Source: JAWKJY01 sp041393535 (GTDB lineage: Bacteria > Actinomycetota > Thermoleophilia > Gaiellales > Gaiellaceae). Taken from it: DNA of 64,000 bases. Of the stretch, positions 1 to 12,273 are shown in pieces (the stretch's first letter is position 1; each line of letters starts with the position of its first letter). The DNA lies in contig JAWKJY010000001.1 in the NCBI GenBank assembly GCA_041393535.1, forward strand, positions 372,001 through 436,000, written 5' to 3'. The translations under genes and the position numbers were made by a program. The notes under the pieces were generated by a model that was given only the letters and a program-made list of their open reading frames with translations, did no database searches and was not told the origin of the DNA.

Positions 1-12
1 ACCCCGGCCGCC

Positions 13-837
13 TCAGCGGGCGCAGCGCTCGATCAGCGCCACCGCGTCGTGCGGCGCGTGGCCTCTCGCGTCGTTGTCGAGGTAGACGTAGACGTCCTGC
101 CCGGCGTCCGCCCACGCGCGGATCCGCGTCGCCCAGCGGTCGAGCACGTCGGGCGCGTAGCCGCTCGCGTAGAGCTCGACGTCGCCGTGCAGGCGCACGT
201 AGCGGAAGTCGCTCGTGTCCTCCTCGACCAGCGGCCAGCGCCCGGCCGTGTCCGCGACGACGAGGGCGACGTCGTTCGCGCGCAGCAGCTCGACCGCCTC
301 GGGCAGGACGAGGCTGGGGTGGCGCACCTCGAGCGCGTGCCGGATCGGGCCGTCGTGGAGCGCGACGGTCAGGGCGCGCTCGGCCGGGAGCTTCGCGTCG
401 TGGCGTGCGGCGAGCGCGGCCGCCTCGCCGGTCGTCCGCGGCAGCAGCGCGAGGAACCGCGCGAGCCGGTCCTCGTCGAAGCCCAGCACGGGCGGCAGCT
501 GCCACAGCACCGGCCCGAGCGTGCGCCCGAGCGCGAGCACGCCGGAGGCGAAGAAGTTCGCGAGGGGCGCCTCGATCCCGGCGAGCTTCTTCATGTGCGT
601 GATGAAGCGCCCGCCCTTGACCGCGAAGACGAAGTCGTCGGGCACCTGCGCCGCCCAGGCAGCGTAGCTCGCGGGTCGCTGGAGCGCGTAGAAGGAGCCG
701 TTGATCTCGATCGAGGTCAGCCGCTCTGCGGCGTAGGCGAGCTCGAGCCGCTGCGGCAGCCCGGCGGGGTAGAAGTCGCCGCGCCAGCCCCGGTAGCGCC
801 ACCCGGAGACGCCGATCCGGATCTCCGCCACGCCCAC
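13..837 (-). CDS. DUF72 (YecE-like) family protein
   Basis: Protein of about 274 residues of the DUF72 family, a TIM-barrel family of unknown biochemical role. The N-terminal signature IRIGVSGWRYRGWRGDFYP and the later RYVRLHGDVELYASGY and YVYLDNDARGHAPHDA segments are typical and fill the whole usual length. I chose the GTG at 837 because a GGGGTGG ribosome site lies six bases upstream. The frame stays open to an ATG at 981, but that start would overlap the divergent gene beginning at 941. A GTG at 831 is also possible. The family is clear, the function is not. Confidence 0.85.
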   Translation of the reverse strand: MGVAEIRIGVSGWRYRGWRGDFYPAGLPQRLELAYAAERLTSIEINGSFYALQRPASYAAWAAQVPDDFVFAVKGGRFITHMKKLAGIEAPLANFFASGVLALGRTLGPVLWQLPPVLGFDEDRLARFLALLPRTTGEAAALAARHDAKLPAERALTVALHDGPIRHALEVRHPSLVLPEAVELLRANDVALVVADTAGRWPLVEEDTSDFRYVRLHGDVELYASGYAPDVLDRWATRIRAWADAGQDVYVYLDNDARGHAPHDAVALIERCAR

Positions 838-940
838 TGCGTACCACCCCGGGCGCGCCGCCGCACCGCCGGCGATTGGCGCCAGCGCGATCGGGGCATC
901 ACATGGGTGCTGGCGGACGTCTCGACCGGAACGGAGCGCG

Positions 941-1311
941 ATGAGCCTGGAGGACGACATCTGGACGTACAGGGTCGACACCGGTTCCGACGCCGACCTC
1001 GACCTGACCGGCTACGCGGTGGAGGCGCTCGACGGCCCGATCGGCACGATCGAGCGCGGCAGCCTGAGCTCGACCGCCGCTACCTCGTCGTCGACATCGG
1101 CGGCTGGCTCTTCGGCAAGAAGGTGCTGCTGCCGGCCGGGGTCGTCCAGCGGATCGACCCGGACGGCGAGACGGTCTTCGTCGACCGCAACAAGGCGGAG
1201 ATCGAGGGTGCGCCCGAGTACGACGGGGACGCCTACGACGTCCAGGCCGACCGGCACTCCTTCGGCAGCTACTACGGGCCGGGCGGCGCCGGCTGGCGGC
1301 CGGGGTGGTGA
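941..1311 (+). CDS. PRC-barrel domain protein, frame broken near 1067
   Basis: Small PRC-barrel protein of about 123 residues. The first part reads MSLEDDIWTYRV and GYAVEALDGPIGTIERGSL in one frame. The conserved continuation RRYLVVDIGGWLFGKKVLL with VVQRIDPDGETVFVDRNK lies in another frame. One missing base near 1067 restores a continuous PRC-barrel (beta-barrel fold also found in RimM and photosystem H subunits; in actinobacteria often a stress-associated stand-alone domain). An ACGGAG ribosome site precedes the ATG. A sequencing deletion is likelier than a decayed gene, because both halves are intact. Confidence 0.7.
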
Positions 1312-1315
1312 CCCG

Positions 1316-1579
1316 ATGCCGACGATCCGGTTGAGCCGGCTGGAGCTCGACGTCGGCGAGCGGCCCCTGCTCGCGCTGCGCGACGCGCTGCACCTGCGCG
1401 GCGCGGTCGGCAAGGACGCCGCGATCGCGCTGAGCCTCGGCAACGCCCTGACCGACGAGCAGAAGCACGCGGCGCACGACGCGGTCAACGACGCCCTCGC
1501 GCTCGTCCACGACGAGCACGACCGCAACGAGCTCTCCGCCCTGCGCCACGCGATCCGCGAGGACCTGGGAGCGCCCTGA
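1316..1579 (+). CDS. small conserved hypothetical protein
   Basis: Protein of 87 residues starting at ATG 1316, four bases after the PRC-barrel stop and behind GGGGTGG, so probably co-transcribed with it. It is charged and rich in Ala and Leu, with no membrane segment or signal. The stretch LTDEQKHAAHDAVNDALAL is probably helical. No family recognised. It converges on the large phosphatase gene that ends at about 1589. Confidence 0.5.
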   Translation: MPTIRLSRLELDVGERPLLALRDALHLRGAVGKDAAIALSLGNALTDEQKHAAHDAVNDALALVHDEHDRNELSALRHAIREDLGAP

Positions 1580-1588
1580 TTCGCCCCG

Positions 1589-4500
1589 TCAGCGGGACGG
1601 CCGGCAGGAGCGATCGGCCGCGCCGCCCCGATGCCGATCCGGAAGTCGAGCGTCGTCCCGTGCGGGCCGCTGCGGACCGAGAGGCCCGGGGCGAGCGCCC
1701 GGATGATCGCGAGACCGCGTCCGCGATCCGGATCGGGCCCGGCGCGCGCCAGCGGCCGACGTCGCGAACGCGGGCGCGAACGGCGTGCTCCTCGAGGTCG
1801 AGCACGACCTCGAGCGTGCCTCCACCGTCCGGGTAGGCGTGCTCGACCGCGTTGGCGCAGGCCTCGCCGAGCGCAAGCTGCAGGTCGGACAGCGGCTCGA
1901 CGCCGGCATCGGCGAGCCAGGCGTCGACGGCCTGGCGGACGGCCCGAGCGTGCCGGCCTCCGCGGGCAGGAGGAGGCGCCGCCGAGTGTGGTCGCGCTGG
2001 AGGTAGCGGGCGACGACGACCACCACGTCGTCGTCGCTGCGCGCCGCGTCGAGCCGGGCGAGCAGGCGGTCGCAGAGCTCGCCGGGGGCGAGCTCGGTGG
2101 CATCGAGGGCGGTCGCGCGCAGGCGGGCGAGCCCCCGGTCGATCGACTCGCCACGCCGCTCGAGGAGCCCGTCCGAGCACAGGACGATGGCGGCGCCCGG
2201 CTGGAGCACGGTCGTCGCCTCCGGGCGGGTGGCGCCGACGCGAACCCCGATCGGCGCGGAGCGCCCGTCCTCGAGCCAGCGAGCGGCGCCCGTGGGCTCG
2301 AGGAGCAGGATCGGCGGGTGGCCGGCCGAGGCATGGGTGAGGGTGCCCGCGAACGGATCGACGATCGCGCAGGCGATCGTCGCGAAGTCGATGTCCCCGG
2401 CGGCCTCGGCGAACGCGTCCACCTGGCTGAGCAGGAGCCCCGGGCTGTCGGTCTGCTGGGCGAGCGCTGCCAGCGCCGTCCGGACGCGGCCCATCGACGC
2501 CGCCGCCTCGAGCCCGTGGCCGACGACGTCCCCGACGACGATGGCGACCTTGCCCGTGGGGAGCTCGAAGGCGTCGTAGAAGTCCCCGCCGACCTCGAGG
2601 AGCTCGCTCGCCGCCGAGTAGCGCGCCGCGATCTCGAGCTCGTCGTGGCGGAGGACGCCGGCCGGCAGGAGCGCCTCCTGGAGCCGCAGCGAGATCCGCC
2701 GGCTCTCCTCGCGGACGTAGGCTGCGCCCATCACCGTGGCGGCGCCTCCGGCGAGCTCGCGGACGAAGGCGAGGTCGTCGCGCGAGTAGGGGCGGCGAGC
2801 CGGGTCGGTGAGGCCGAGCAGGAGGGCGCCGCGGCGGCCGCCGCCCAGGTCGATCGGGACGGCGAGGTGCGATCGCGGGCCGAGACGGTCGAGCAGGGCG
2901 GCCGTCTCGGGGGTGCGGCAGTGCTCGAGGATGCGCTCGGGCGTCAGCTCGAGCAGCTGCTCCTCGCCCCGGGCGACGCGGCCCGTGGAGTTGGCGTCGT
3001 CGAGCTCGAGCCTGTGTGCACGCCGCAGCTCGACGAGCGCCGCGTGTCGGGCTGGCTCGTGGTGCTTCACGGCGAGCACCGGCTCCTCGGCCTCGGGCAG
3101 CTCGACCGACGCGTAGTCCGCGATGCGCGGGACGAGCAGCTCGACGAGGGTGCTGCACCGGGCCCGAAGGCCGTCCGCCGTCTCCAGCTCGCCGACGACC
3201 GACGCGAGCAGCTCCGCCCGCCGTCGACCGCGGCGCTCGCGCTCCTCGTTCGCCTGGAGCCCCAGCTCCCACGCCTTGCGCTCCGTGACGTCGGCGCTCG
3301 TCCCGACGTGGCCGAGGTACTCCCCGTCGGCGGCGAACCGGGGCTGGCCCCACGACTCCAGCCAGCGCCAGCTCCCGTCCTGGATGCGGACGCGCGTCTC
3401 GGCGTGGAAGTGCGCGCGCTGCTCGACCGCAGCCGTGAAGGCGTCGCGGTAGGCCTCGGCGTCCTCCGGGTGGAGCAGCCGCTCCCACGCGTGCTCGCGC
3501 ATCGACTCCCGGGGCACGCCGAACAGGCGGCAGAAGGTCTGGTTGACCCACTCCTGGCGCCCGCGGCGGTCCTGCATCCAGACGAGCAGCGGGAGCGTGT
3601 CGGCCATCGTCCGGAACCGCTGCTCGCTGTCGCGCAGCGCGTCCGCCGATCGTCGCTGCGCCGTCACGTCGGTGACCAGCCCGACGAGCCGCATCGGGGC
3701 TCCGCGTGCGTCCCGCAGGGCGGCCACGAGCTTGTGCGCCCAGATCACCGCGCCGTCGCCCCGGACGTAGCGGTTCTCCAGCTCGAACGACCCGATCTCG
3801 CCGGCGCCGAGCTGCGCCAGCAGGTGTGCGTTCTCCGCCCGGTCGTCGGGGTGGAGGAGGTCGACGACGCGGGACGCACGCAGCTCCTCGGGTGACCGAC
3901 CCGTGATCCGGCGGTAGGCGGGGTTGGCGTCCTCGAAGCGGCCGTCGAGGTCCGTGATCGCGATGCCCGTGGGGGCGTTCTCGAACACCTGGCGGAAGCG
4001 CTCCTCGCTCTCGCGCAGCGCCTGGGCGACGCGCCGCTCCTCGCTCACGTCCATCGAGATCCCGACGATGCCGACCTGCTCGCCGTCGACGACGATCGGC
4101 GAGTCGGTGACGTGGGCGGTGAACGTCGTTCCGTCCCTGCGCCGCGCCTCGAAGTCGCCCTCCCACATGCCGCCTGCGTCGAGCGCCGCCATGATCGCGC
4201 GCGCGGCCTCGGCGCTCTCCTCCGAGGGGACGATGCTGGCGACCTGCCGACCGAGCACCTCGTCGGCCGTCCAGCCGTACAGCGTCTGCGCGTGGCGGTT
4301 CCAGTAGGTGACCAGCCCGTCGCGGTCGGTCGCGATCACGGCCTGCTGGACCGTGTCGAGCAGCATCGCCTGGAAGGCGATCGCCTCCTGGCCCGGCGGC
4401 GCTCGGTGATGTCCGTCGCGACGCCGATCAGCTGCTCCGCCCGGCCGTCGGCGCCGCGGCGGAAGACGGCGTCGCGGCTGAGGAACCACCGCCAGCTCCC

Positions 4501-6977
4501 GTCGCGGTGGCGGAGACGGTACGCGCGCTCGGCGACGTCCCCCTCGCCGAGCGCCGTCAGCTCGGCGAAGTGGCGCTCGAGCGCGGGCGCGTCGTCGGGA
4601 TGCAGCGTCTCCGGCAGGAACCGGTCGCCGAGCGCGCGGATCTCGTCGGGCGAGTAGCCGAGCGCGAGCCCGGTCTGCCGGTTGACGTAGACGGTTCGCC
4701 GCTCGACCAGGTCGAAGACGTAGAGGACACCCGGCACGAGCGCCGTGAACTCGGAGATGAAGCGGTGGCTCTCGCGGATGTCGGCCTCGGCGCGCCGCTT
4801 CTCGCTGACGTCGCGGGCCACCGCCCCGTAGCCCGCCGGCTGGCCCAGACCGTCCGCGAGCGGGAAGACGGCCAGCGAGGTCCAGACGTCTCGCTCGGAC
4901 ATCGGCGACCCGAGCCGGATCTCGGCGTCCGCGTGCCCCGAGCGTCGGACGGCCGGGACGACCTGGTCGAGCGCGAAGGGGCGATCGTCCGGGGCGACGA
5001 GATCCACCAGGGCCGGGGCCGCGGAGACGGCGTCGTCGTCCAGCCCCAGCAGCCGGCGACCCGCCGCGTTGAGGAAGCGGACGCGGAGCTCGTCGTCGAG
5101 GAGCGCGACCAGGTCGCTGGTCGCGTCGACGACGTGCGCCAGCTCCCGGTAGCGGCCGCTCGCGTCGATGCGCCCCAGCGCCAGCCCGAGCTGCTCGGCG
5201 GCCGCGTCCAGGAGGCCGGCGAGCTCGTGCCCGTCGGCTGCGGCATCGCTCCGGGCGGCCAGGATGCCGAGCACGTCCCCGTCCTGTGAGCGAATGGCGG
5301 AGCGTGCGAGCCCGGGAGCCGTTCCTTCCCCGGCGCCGTCCGCCTCCGGCTCGAGGGCGTCGAGCGACGCCCGCGCGTCGCCGTCGCCGCGGGCGATCAG
5401 GCGGAGCTCGGCTCCGCGCCTCGTCGACATGCCGGACTGTCGGAAGCCCGCCTCCTCCAGCATCCCGAGCGTCGCCTCGGCTGCGTCCGACCGCGTCTGC
5501 GCCTCCGCCAGCGCGCCGGCGTTCCGCCGCAGCAGGTCCGCGTGCGATCGGGCCCGCCGCTCGCTCTCGTAGGCGCGGGCGCGCTCGACGACCTGGCCGC
5601 CGAGCAGGGCCATCGACTCGAGCAGCGCGAGGTCGTCGGCGGACAGGGCCCGCTCGGACGCGAAGACGATCGCGAACGCGCCGACCGGCCGCCCGAACGC
5701 ACGCAGCGGGACGGCGACGGCGGCCTGCGCCCCGGGGCCGAGGACGCCGGCCGTCGCGGGATGCGCACGCGTGAGCTCGGCCCGGGTCCCGACCGCGATC
5801 GCCCTGTCCTCCAGGTACGCGGCCGCAACGAGGAACCGCGGGTCGAGCGGGACGGCCTGCAGCCAGCGCGGCGCTCGATCCGGCGGGCCGTGGGACGCGA
5901 TCAGGTCGAGGCCGTCCCCGTGCGCGCTGGCCAGCAGGAGCTCGCCGGAGCTCGCCCGGGTGTGGCGGAGCGCCTGCGCGAGGATGGCGTGACCGACCTC
6001 GGCCGGCGTCGCCGCGTCCGCCAGCTGCTCGGCCAGGGCGCGCAGCCGTTCGAGCCGCACCGCCGCCCGCTGCAGCTCGGAGCGGCGCGTGGCGTCCCGA
6101 GCGACCGCGAGCAGCGCGATCGCGCGCTCGTTCGCCTCCGCCGCGATCATCAGGCACGCGATCACGACGAGCGCGAGCACGGCCTGCATGTACAGCATCG
6201 CCGTGCCGGGCGCGACGTCGAGGGCGTCCCAGAACGCGTGCCCGCTCGCGGTCGCCTGCACGGCCACGAGCGTGACGACCATGCCGGCGAGCGCGGCGGA
6301 CCTCGTGCCGCCGCGCGCTGCCAGGAGGAGCATGAGCGCGATGGGGACGAACGCGAGCTCGTGCCGATCGAGCCAGAAGATGGCGGCCGTCGAGCCGATC
6401 GCCCCGCGCCCAGCGCCCAGCGCTCGACCGCGCGCCGCACGCCGGCGGCCGCCCTCGCGGAGGAGGCCGCGGCGAGGATCGCGGAGCCGACCGCGAGGAC
6501 GCCGAGCGCGTCCCCGGCCAGCCAGTCGAGCCAGAAGCCGCCCCAGTTCGAGCCGCCTCCAGCTCGACGAACGTCGTCGCGCCGGCCAAGGCGCCGACGG
6601 CCGGCGCCGCACCGGCGCCCGCCAGCACGAAGGCCGCCAGGTGGCGCGTCCGCGCCAGGTCGACCTCCTTGCAGCACGCGCGGAGGAGCAGCGCCGAGCA
6701 GGGCCTGCCCGCCGTTCGCGGCGCCGTAGCCCAGGCTCGCCCACGCTCCGAGCCCGTGCGCCGCATCGACGGAGACCTCGGCGGCGACGAGCGCCGCCAG
6801 GAACAGCGGCCAGCGATACCGCGGCGCGAGGACGAGCGCCGCGAGGCCCACACCCGCCGCCGGGAAGAACGAGGCGCTCGGGCTGCTCGCCCCGAACCAG
6901 GAGAACGAGAGGCTGCTCGAGAGCGCGTAGGCGCCGCCGACGACGGTGGCGAGCGGGAGCTGCGCGCGCAGCGCCAA
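1589..6977 (-). CDS. MASE1-GAF-multi-PAS-GAF SpoIIE/PP2C phosphatase with HATPase domain, several frame breaks
   Basis: Giant membrane signalling protein of roughly 1,790 residues. Order by position: MASE1 membrane sensor (6977-6150), GAF (6000-5560), a second GAF-like region (5550-5140), five PAS domains (5130-3270), GAF (3230-2730), PP2C/SpoIIE phosphatase (2700-2000) and an anti-sigma-type HATPase (1990-1640). Visible motifs are EVGGDFYDAF, VVGDVVGHGLEAA, SAGHPP and LCSDGLLER for the phosphatase, and LALGEACANAVEHAYPDGG and DRGRGLAIIRAL for the ATPase. Such proteins usually dephosphorylate anti-sigma antagonists in partner-switching control of general stress. The reading frame changes near 6690, 6555, 6400, 4390, 1990 and 1740, and the true C-terminus is uncertain. 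The TTG at 6977 is the first start in the MASE1 frame. Confidence 0.75.
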
Positions 6978-7210
6978 CCCTGCCTGCGCGAGGAGCGCCC
7001 GGCTTCGCCGGCCCGTTGCTGCGCGACCCTCGCCCGGAACCCTCGCACGAACGGTTCTCGTACCCGCCGGGGACGCGTTCGTAACGCCCGTCGAGACGGC
7101 CCTCCGTCACCCGGCCCGTCGGCTCCTCCGCGCGCCCTCGCGGCCGCGGCGGCCGGAGGGGAGCGGCCGCGCGCCGCTCCTCACGTGTCGCGGCCGAGGG
7201 CCGCCCGCGG

Positions 7211-8551
7211 TCACGGCGTCGTCGTCGCGGTGTCGCCGGTGGTGCCGCCGTCCATGGTCGCCGTCCCGGTCGCGTCGGTCGTGGTCGGGGCCGGCTCGAC
7301 CGTCGCGGCCGGGTCATCAATCCCGCGCGGGGTCGTCCCGGCCGGCTCGTCGATGGCGCCGCACGCGACGTAGACGTCGATCTGCTCGGCCGAGCGGTGG
7401 ACGTTGACGACGTAGTCGCCCTGGACCAGTTCGGCGAGCGACGCGTCGACCTCGGTCGTCGACCTGCCGCTCGTCGACCTGTCGGTGGACTCGACGTCCT
7501 CGAGCGGGTAGACGACCTCTCCGAGGTCGGAGCACGTCCCCTGGTGGACGTGCGGGCTGCGGCTCGCCCGTGCCCCCGTGCACCAGCAGCTCGACGCGGG
7601 TGCTGCCGTCGTCGACGCGGGTGAGGGTCGCGTTCCCGTACTGCCCCGAGTCGCCCTGGGCCCGGAGCTGCACGAACAGCGTCTCGCCGGCGGGCAGGAT
7701 CGGGCCACAGGCGAGGAACCCGTCACCCTCGCCCTCGGGGTCGCCGACGCCGACGACATAGCCGCCGCCCGTCAGCCGGTCGACGGTCGCCGCCACGGTC
7801 GTCCGCGAGGTCGCCTCGAAGCCCGAGGTACCGGACATCCCGGTCTGCTCGCCGGTCGCCGCGTCGCCGGTCGTCGTCGTGCCGCTGCCCGTCCCGATCT
7901 CCTCGAGCGGGAAGGCCATCTCGTCGACCGAGTCGCAGCTGCCCGTGTAGATCGCCGCCGGGTACGTGCTCGCGCCGAGCGAGGTGCCCGAGGTGTCGCC
8001 GTCCTGCATCGCGCCGTCGTCGGTCGTCTCGCCGACCGGCGAGGGCGCCCTGCGCCGTCGTCCGTCGACGTGGTGCCGGCCGCGGTCTCGCTCGCCATCA
8101 CCGTGTCGAGGATGACCAGGACGTCCGTCTCGTCGCCGGCCGCGTCGAGCACCGCGGCGCCCGAGAGGCCGGACTCGTTCCGCTCGGAGATCCCCACCGT
8201 CACGGGCACGCCCGCCGCCTCCCCGCCGTCCGTCGCTCCGGCCGTGTCGGCCGCAGCGGTCGTCGTGTCGGCGGCCGTCGTGGTGGGCGCCTCCATCGTC
8301 TCGGCACCGCCGTCGGCGCCAGTCGTCGTCGGCTCGGGCTCCTCGTCGACGGCGTCGTCTGCCGCATCGGTGACGGTGTCGACCGCACCGCCGACCGCGT
8401 CAGTCGCCGTGTCGAGGCCGTCGTCTGCCGCATCGGTCACCGTTGCGACGCCCCCCTCGATCACGCCCTCGCCGTCGTCGTCCCCGCCGCAGCCGCTCGC
8501 CACGACGCCGAGCGTCGCGAAGAGCAGCAGGGCCAGCAGTATCCGTCTCAT
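7211..8551 (-). CDS. secreted two-repeat lipoprotein, frame broken twice
   Basis: Lipoprotein of about 440 residues. The start at 8551 has a GGGGAGAA ribosome site. The signal peptide MRRILLALLLFATLG ends in a lipobox (VASGC), followed by an acidic, Thr-rich linker. Two copies of a beta-rich domain follow. The second reads GNATLTRVDDGSTRVELLVH, then HVHQGTCSDLGEVVYPLEDV, then DYVVNVHRSAEQIDVYVACG. The first copy has YTGSCDSVDEMAFPLEEI and YVVGVGDPEGEGDGFLACG. This module recalls CHRD or Cu/Zn-SOD-like repeats of actinobacterial surface proteins. Frame changes near 8050 and 7553 split it. Function unknown; an anchored surface protein is the safest reading. Confidence 0.65.
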
Positions 8552-8751
8552 CCGCTTCTCCCCTTGGTCGCGTTTCCGTCGGGCGGCCGTCACGTCGCCG
8601 CCACGGCCGCGTCCTGCGACGGCCTCCGGGCGCGCCGGCCCCCCTGCGTGCCTCTGCCCCTGCCGGCCGGCGGCTAACCACCGGGCGTCCGGGGAGGCGT
8701 GTTGCCCCTTCGCCCTCGGCCGGCCCGCCCTCCCGGCAGGGCGCCGCGGGC

Positions 8752-9432
8752 TCAGCTCCGCAGGGTCGCGTCGCGAACGTCCGCGACGCCAGCGAGGTCG
8801 CCGACCGCTCCCCGCGCGGTCGCGTGGTTCCCGTGGGCGAGCACCTCGACCAGCCGCTCGTCGGCGCCGTTCGCGACCCGCACGGACTCGATCGTCAGGC
8901 CGCCGCGCTCCAGCCGCTCGACGGCGGCGGCCACGCTGCCGTCCGGCCCGAGCCTGACCTCCAGCTGGTGCGCGCTCGAGCGGCGCAGTCCGATGAACCT
9001 CGCGATCCGGCGCAGCGGCCAGAGGCTCAGCAGCACGGCGCCGGTCGCGATCGCGGCGAGCTCGTAGTCGCCGCTGCCGCACGCGACCCCGGTGGCGGCC
9101 ACCACCCAGAGCGACGCGGCCGTCGTCAGGCCGCGGACGTTCGTCCCGTGCTTGATGATCGCTCCGGCGCCCAGGAAGCCGATTCCGGTGACGACGTATG
9201 CGACGACGCGGGACGGGTCGAGCACGACGCCCGCGTCGTTGCCGAACGGGATCCCGTTCCAGGAGTAGTTGCCGACGACGACGAAGAGCGCGGCCCCCAC
9301 GCCGACGAGCAGGTGCGTGCGCAGGCCCGCGTCCTGGTCGCGCGTCTCGCGCTCGGCGCCGACGAGGCCGGCGAGCGCCATCGCGACGAGGATGCGGACG
9401 ACGGACTCCCACAGCGGCAGCGTCGGTCCCAT
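8752..9432 (-). CDS. MgtC/SapB family membrane protein
   Basis: Protein of 226 residues. The N-terminal 140 residues form four to five membrane helices with the MgtC family marks LAGLVGAERETRDQDAGLRT, VTGIGFLGAGAIIK and GLTTAASLWVVAATG. The C-terminal part is a soluble ACT-like regulatory domain (HQLEVRLGPDGSVAAAVERL). MgtC proteins act at the inner membrane in magnesium or phosphate stress, often by modulating ATP synthase or transporters rather than carrying Mg2+ themselves. The length is normal for the long form. It stands alone, between the lipoprotein and the monooxygenase, all on the minus strand. Confidence 0.9.
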   Translation of the reverse strand: MGPTLPLWESVVRILVAMALAGLVGAERETRDQDAGLRTHLLVGVGAALFVVVGNYSWNGIPFGNDAGVVLDPSRVVAYVVTGIGFLGAGAIIKHGTNVRGLTTAASLWVVAATGVACGSGDYELAAIATGAVLLSLWPLRRIARFIGLRRSSAHQLEVRLGPDGSVAAAVERLERGGLTIESVRVANGADERLVEVLAHGNHATARGAVGDLAGVADVRDATLRS

Positions 9433-9507
9433 CGGCGGCAGTGTTCCCCGTTTGGCCGCCGGGCACGCCCGGCCGCGACGACCCGCGGCGCGCGCGAGGG
9501 AGTCGGG

Positions 9508-10869
9508 CTAGTCGCGACGGAACGCGGCGGCCGGGTGCGTTGCGGGCAGCCGTGCCGTGCCGCCCAGCTTCTCGCGCAGCGTGCCGTCCTGGTAGGCGGT
9601 GCGGTGGAGGCCGCGGGCCTGGAGCTCGGGCACGACCAGCTCGACGACGTCCTCGAACGTGCCCGGGGTGATGGTGAAGGCGAGGTTGAAGCCGTCGACG
9701 TCGGTGGCGGCGACCCAGGCCTCGAGCTGGTCGACGACGGCACCCGGGGTCCCGTGGAAGACGGGGCCGTGGCCGCCGATCCCGACCCATTCGATCACGT
9801 CGCGGATCGTCCAGGCGCGGTCCGGGTCGCCCGTCGTGAAGCTCGCGAGGAGCGAGTGGACGGCGTCGTTCGTCTCGTGGCGGAGCTGCTCGTCGAGCGC
9901 GTAGCGGGACAGGTCGACGCCGGTCCAGCCGGAGACGAGCGCGGCGGCGCCCTCGAGGCTGACGTGGGCGCGGTAGTCGGCGAGCGTCGCCTCGGCCTCC
10001 TCCTGCGTCCGGCCCGGCACGATCGTCGCGAGCGCGTAGAAGAGGATCGCGCGCGGGTCGCGCCCGAGCGCCTCGGCCCGTGCGCGGATGTCGGCGATCC
10101 GCGGCGCGACGATCGCGGGCGACTGGCCCGAGACGAAGACGCACTCGGCGTGGCGGGCGGCGAAGGCGCGACCGCGCTCGGACGAGCCGGCCTGGTAGAT
10201 GACCGGCGTGCGCTGCGGCGACGGCTCCGAGAGGTGGACGGCGTCGACGGTGTAGTTCGCGCCCCGGTGCTCGACGCGGTGGACGCGCGCCGGGTCGGCG
10301 TAGACGCCGCGCGCCCGGTCGCGGACGACGGCTCCGTCCTCCCAGGATCCCTCCCAGAGGGCGTAGACGACGTCGAGGTACTCGTCGGCGACGTCGTAGC
10401 GGTCGTCGTGGCCGCGCTGGGTGCGCTCGCCCGCGGCCCGGGCCGCGCTCGCGAGGTAGCCCGTGACGACGTTCCAGCCGATCCGGCCCCCGGTCAGGTG
10501 GTCGAGCGTCGACATCCGCCGCGCGAAGGTGTAGGGCGGCTCGTACGAGAGCGTCGCGGTCACCCCGAACCCGAGGTGCTCGGTGACCGCTGCCATCGCG
10601 GGGATCAGGAGCAGCGGATCGTTCACCGGCACCTGCACCGCCCGGCGGACGGCGGCGTCGTTCGAGCCCCCGTAGACGTCGTAGGTGCCGAGCACGTCGG
10701 CGAGGAAGACGCCGTCGAACAGTCCGCGCTCCAGCAGCCGTGCGAGCTCCGTCCAGTGCTCGAGCCGCGTGTAGTCGACCGAGCGGTCCCGCGGATGCGT
10801 CCACAGACCGGGCGACTGGTGGACGACGCTGTTCATCGCGAACGCGTTGAGACGGATCGGACGCGCCAC
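9508..10869 (-). CDS. NtaA/SnaA/SoxA-type FMN-dependent monooxygenase
   Basis: Protein of 453 residues of the luciferase-like superfamily, NtaA/SnaA/SoxA (DszA) branch. The N-terminus (RLNAFAMNSVVHQSPGLW), FDGVFLADVLGTYDVYGGS, HLGFGVTATLSYEPPYTFAR and GGRIGWNVVTGYL follow the family pattern, and APVIYQAG-type and ERGRAFAARHAECVF segments follow. These enzymes use reduced FMN from a partner reductase to oxidise aminopolycarboxylates, sulfones or other xenobiotics. No reductase is adjacent. The start is GTG at 10869. A TACGAT box with a six-base spacer to GTG suggests a leaderless mRNA. Substrate unknown. Confidence 0.9.
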   Translation of the reverse strand: MARPIRLNAFAMNSVVHQSPGLWTHPRDRSVDYTRLEHWTELARLLERGLFDGVFLADVLGTYDVYGGSNDAAVRRAVQVPVNDPLLLIPAMAAVTEHLGFGVTATLSYEPPYTFARRMSTLDHLTGGRIGWNVVTGYLASAARAAGERTQRGHDDRYDVADEYLDVVYALWEGSWEDGAVVRDRARGVYADPARVHRVEHRGANYTVDAVHLSEPSPQRTPVIYQAGSSERGRAFAARHAECVFVSGQSPAIVAPRIADIRARAEALGRDPRAILFYALATIVPGRTQEEAEATLADYRAHVSLEGAAALVSGWTGVDLSRYALDEQLRHETNDAVHSLLASFTTGDPDRAWTIRDVIEWVGIGGHGPVFHGTPGAVVDQLEAWVAATDVDGFNLAFTITPGTFEDVVELVVPELQARGLHRTAYQDGTLREKLGGTARLPATHPAAAFRRD

Positions 10870-10875
10870 GCCGTG

Positions 10876-10881
10876 ATCGTA
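10876..10881 (-). promoter_or_regulatory. -10 box for leaderless monooxygenase mRNA
   Basis: TACGAT on the minus strand lies exactly six bases before the GTG start at 10869, the spacing expected if transcription begins on the start codon. No Shine-Dalgarno-like sequence is present. Confidence 0.5.
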
Positions 10882-10934
10882 TGCGCGCGGTCGCGCCGGC
10901 CGTCGGAGCGGCGCGGCCGGGCGCCGCGGGCTGC

Positions 10935-12233
<1,299 letters not shown>

Positions 12234-12273
12234 CGCCGTCGGTGGGCCGGGCGGGACGCGGTCGGCGGAGGGC

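Noticed and set aside
1485..4166. Very long open frames opposite to or shifted from the phosphatase and other large genes
   Set aside because: High GC leaves most frames open. Their translations are Arg/Ala/Pro-rich without domains, while the chosen frames show conserved motifs.
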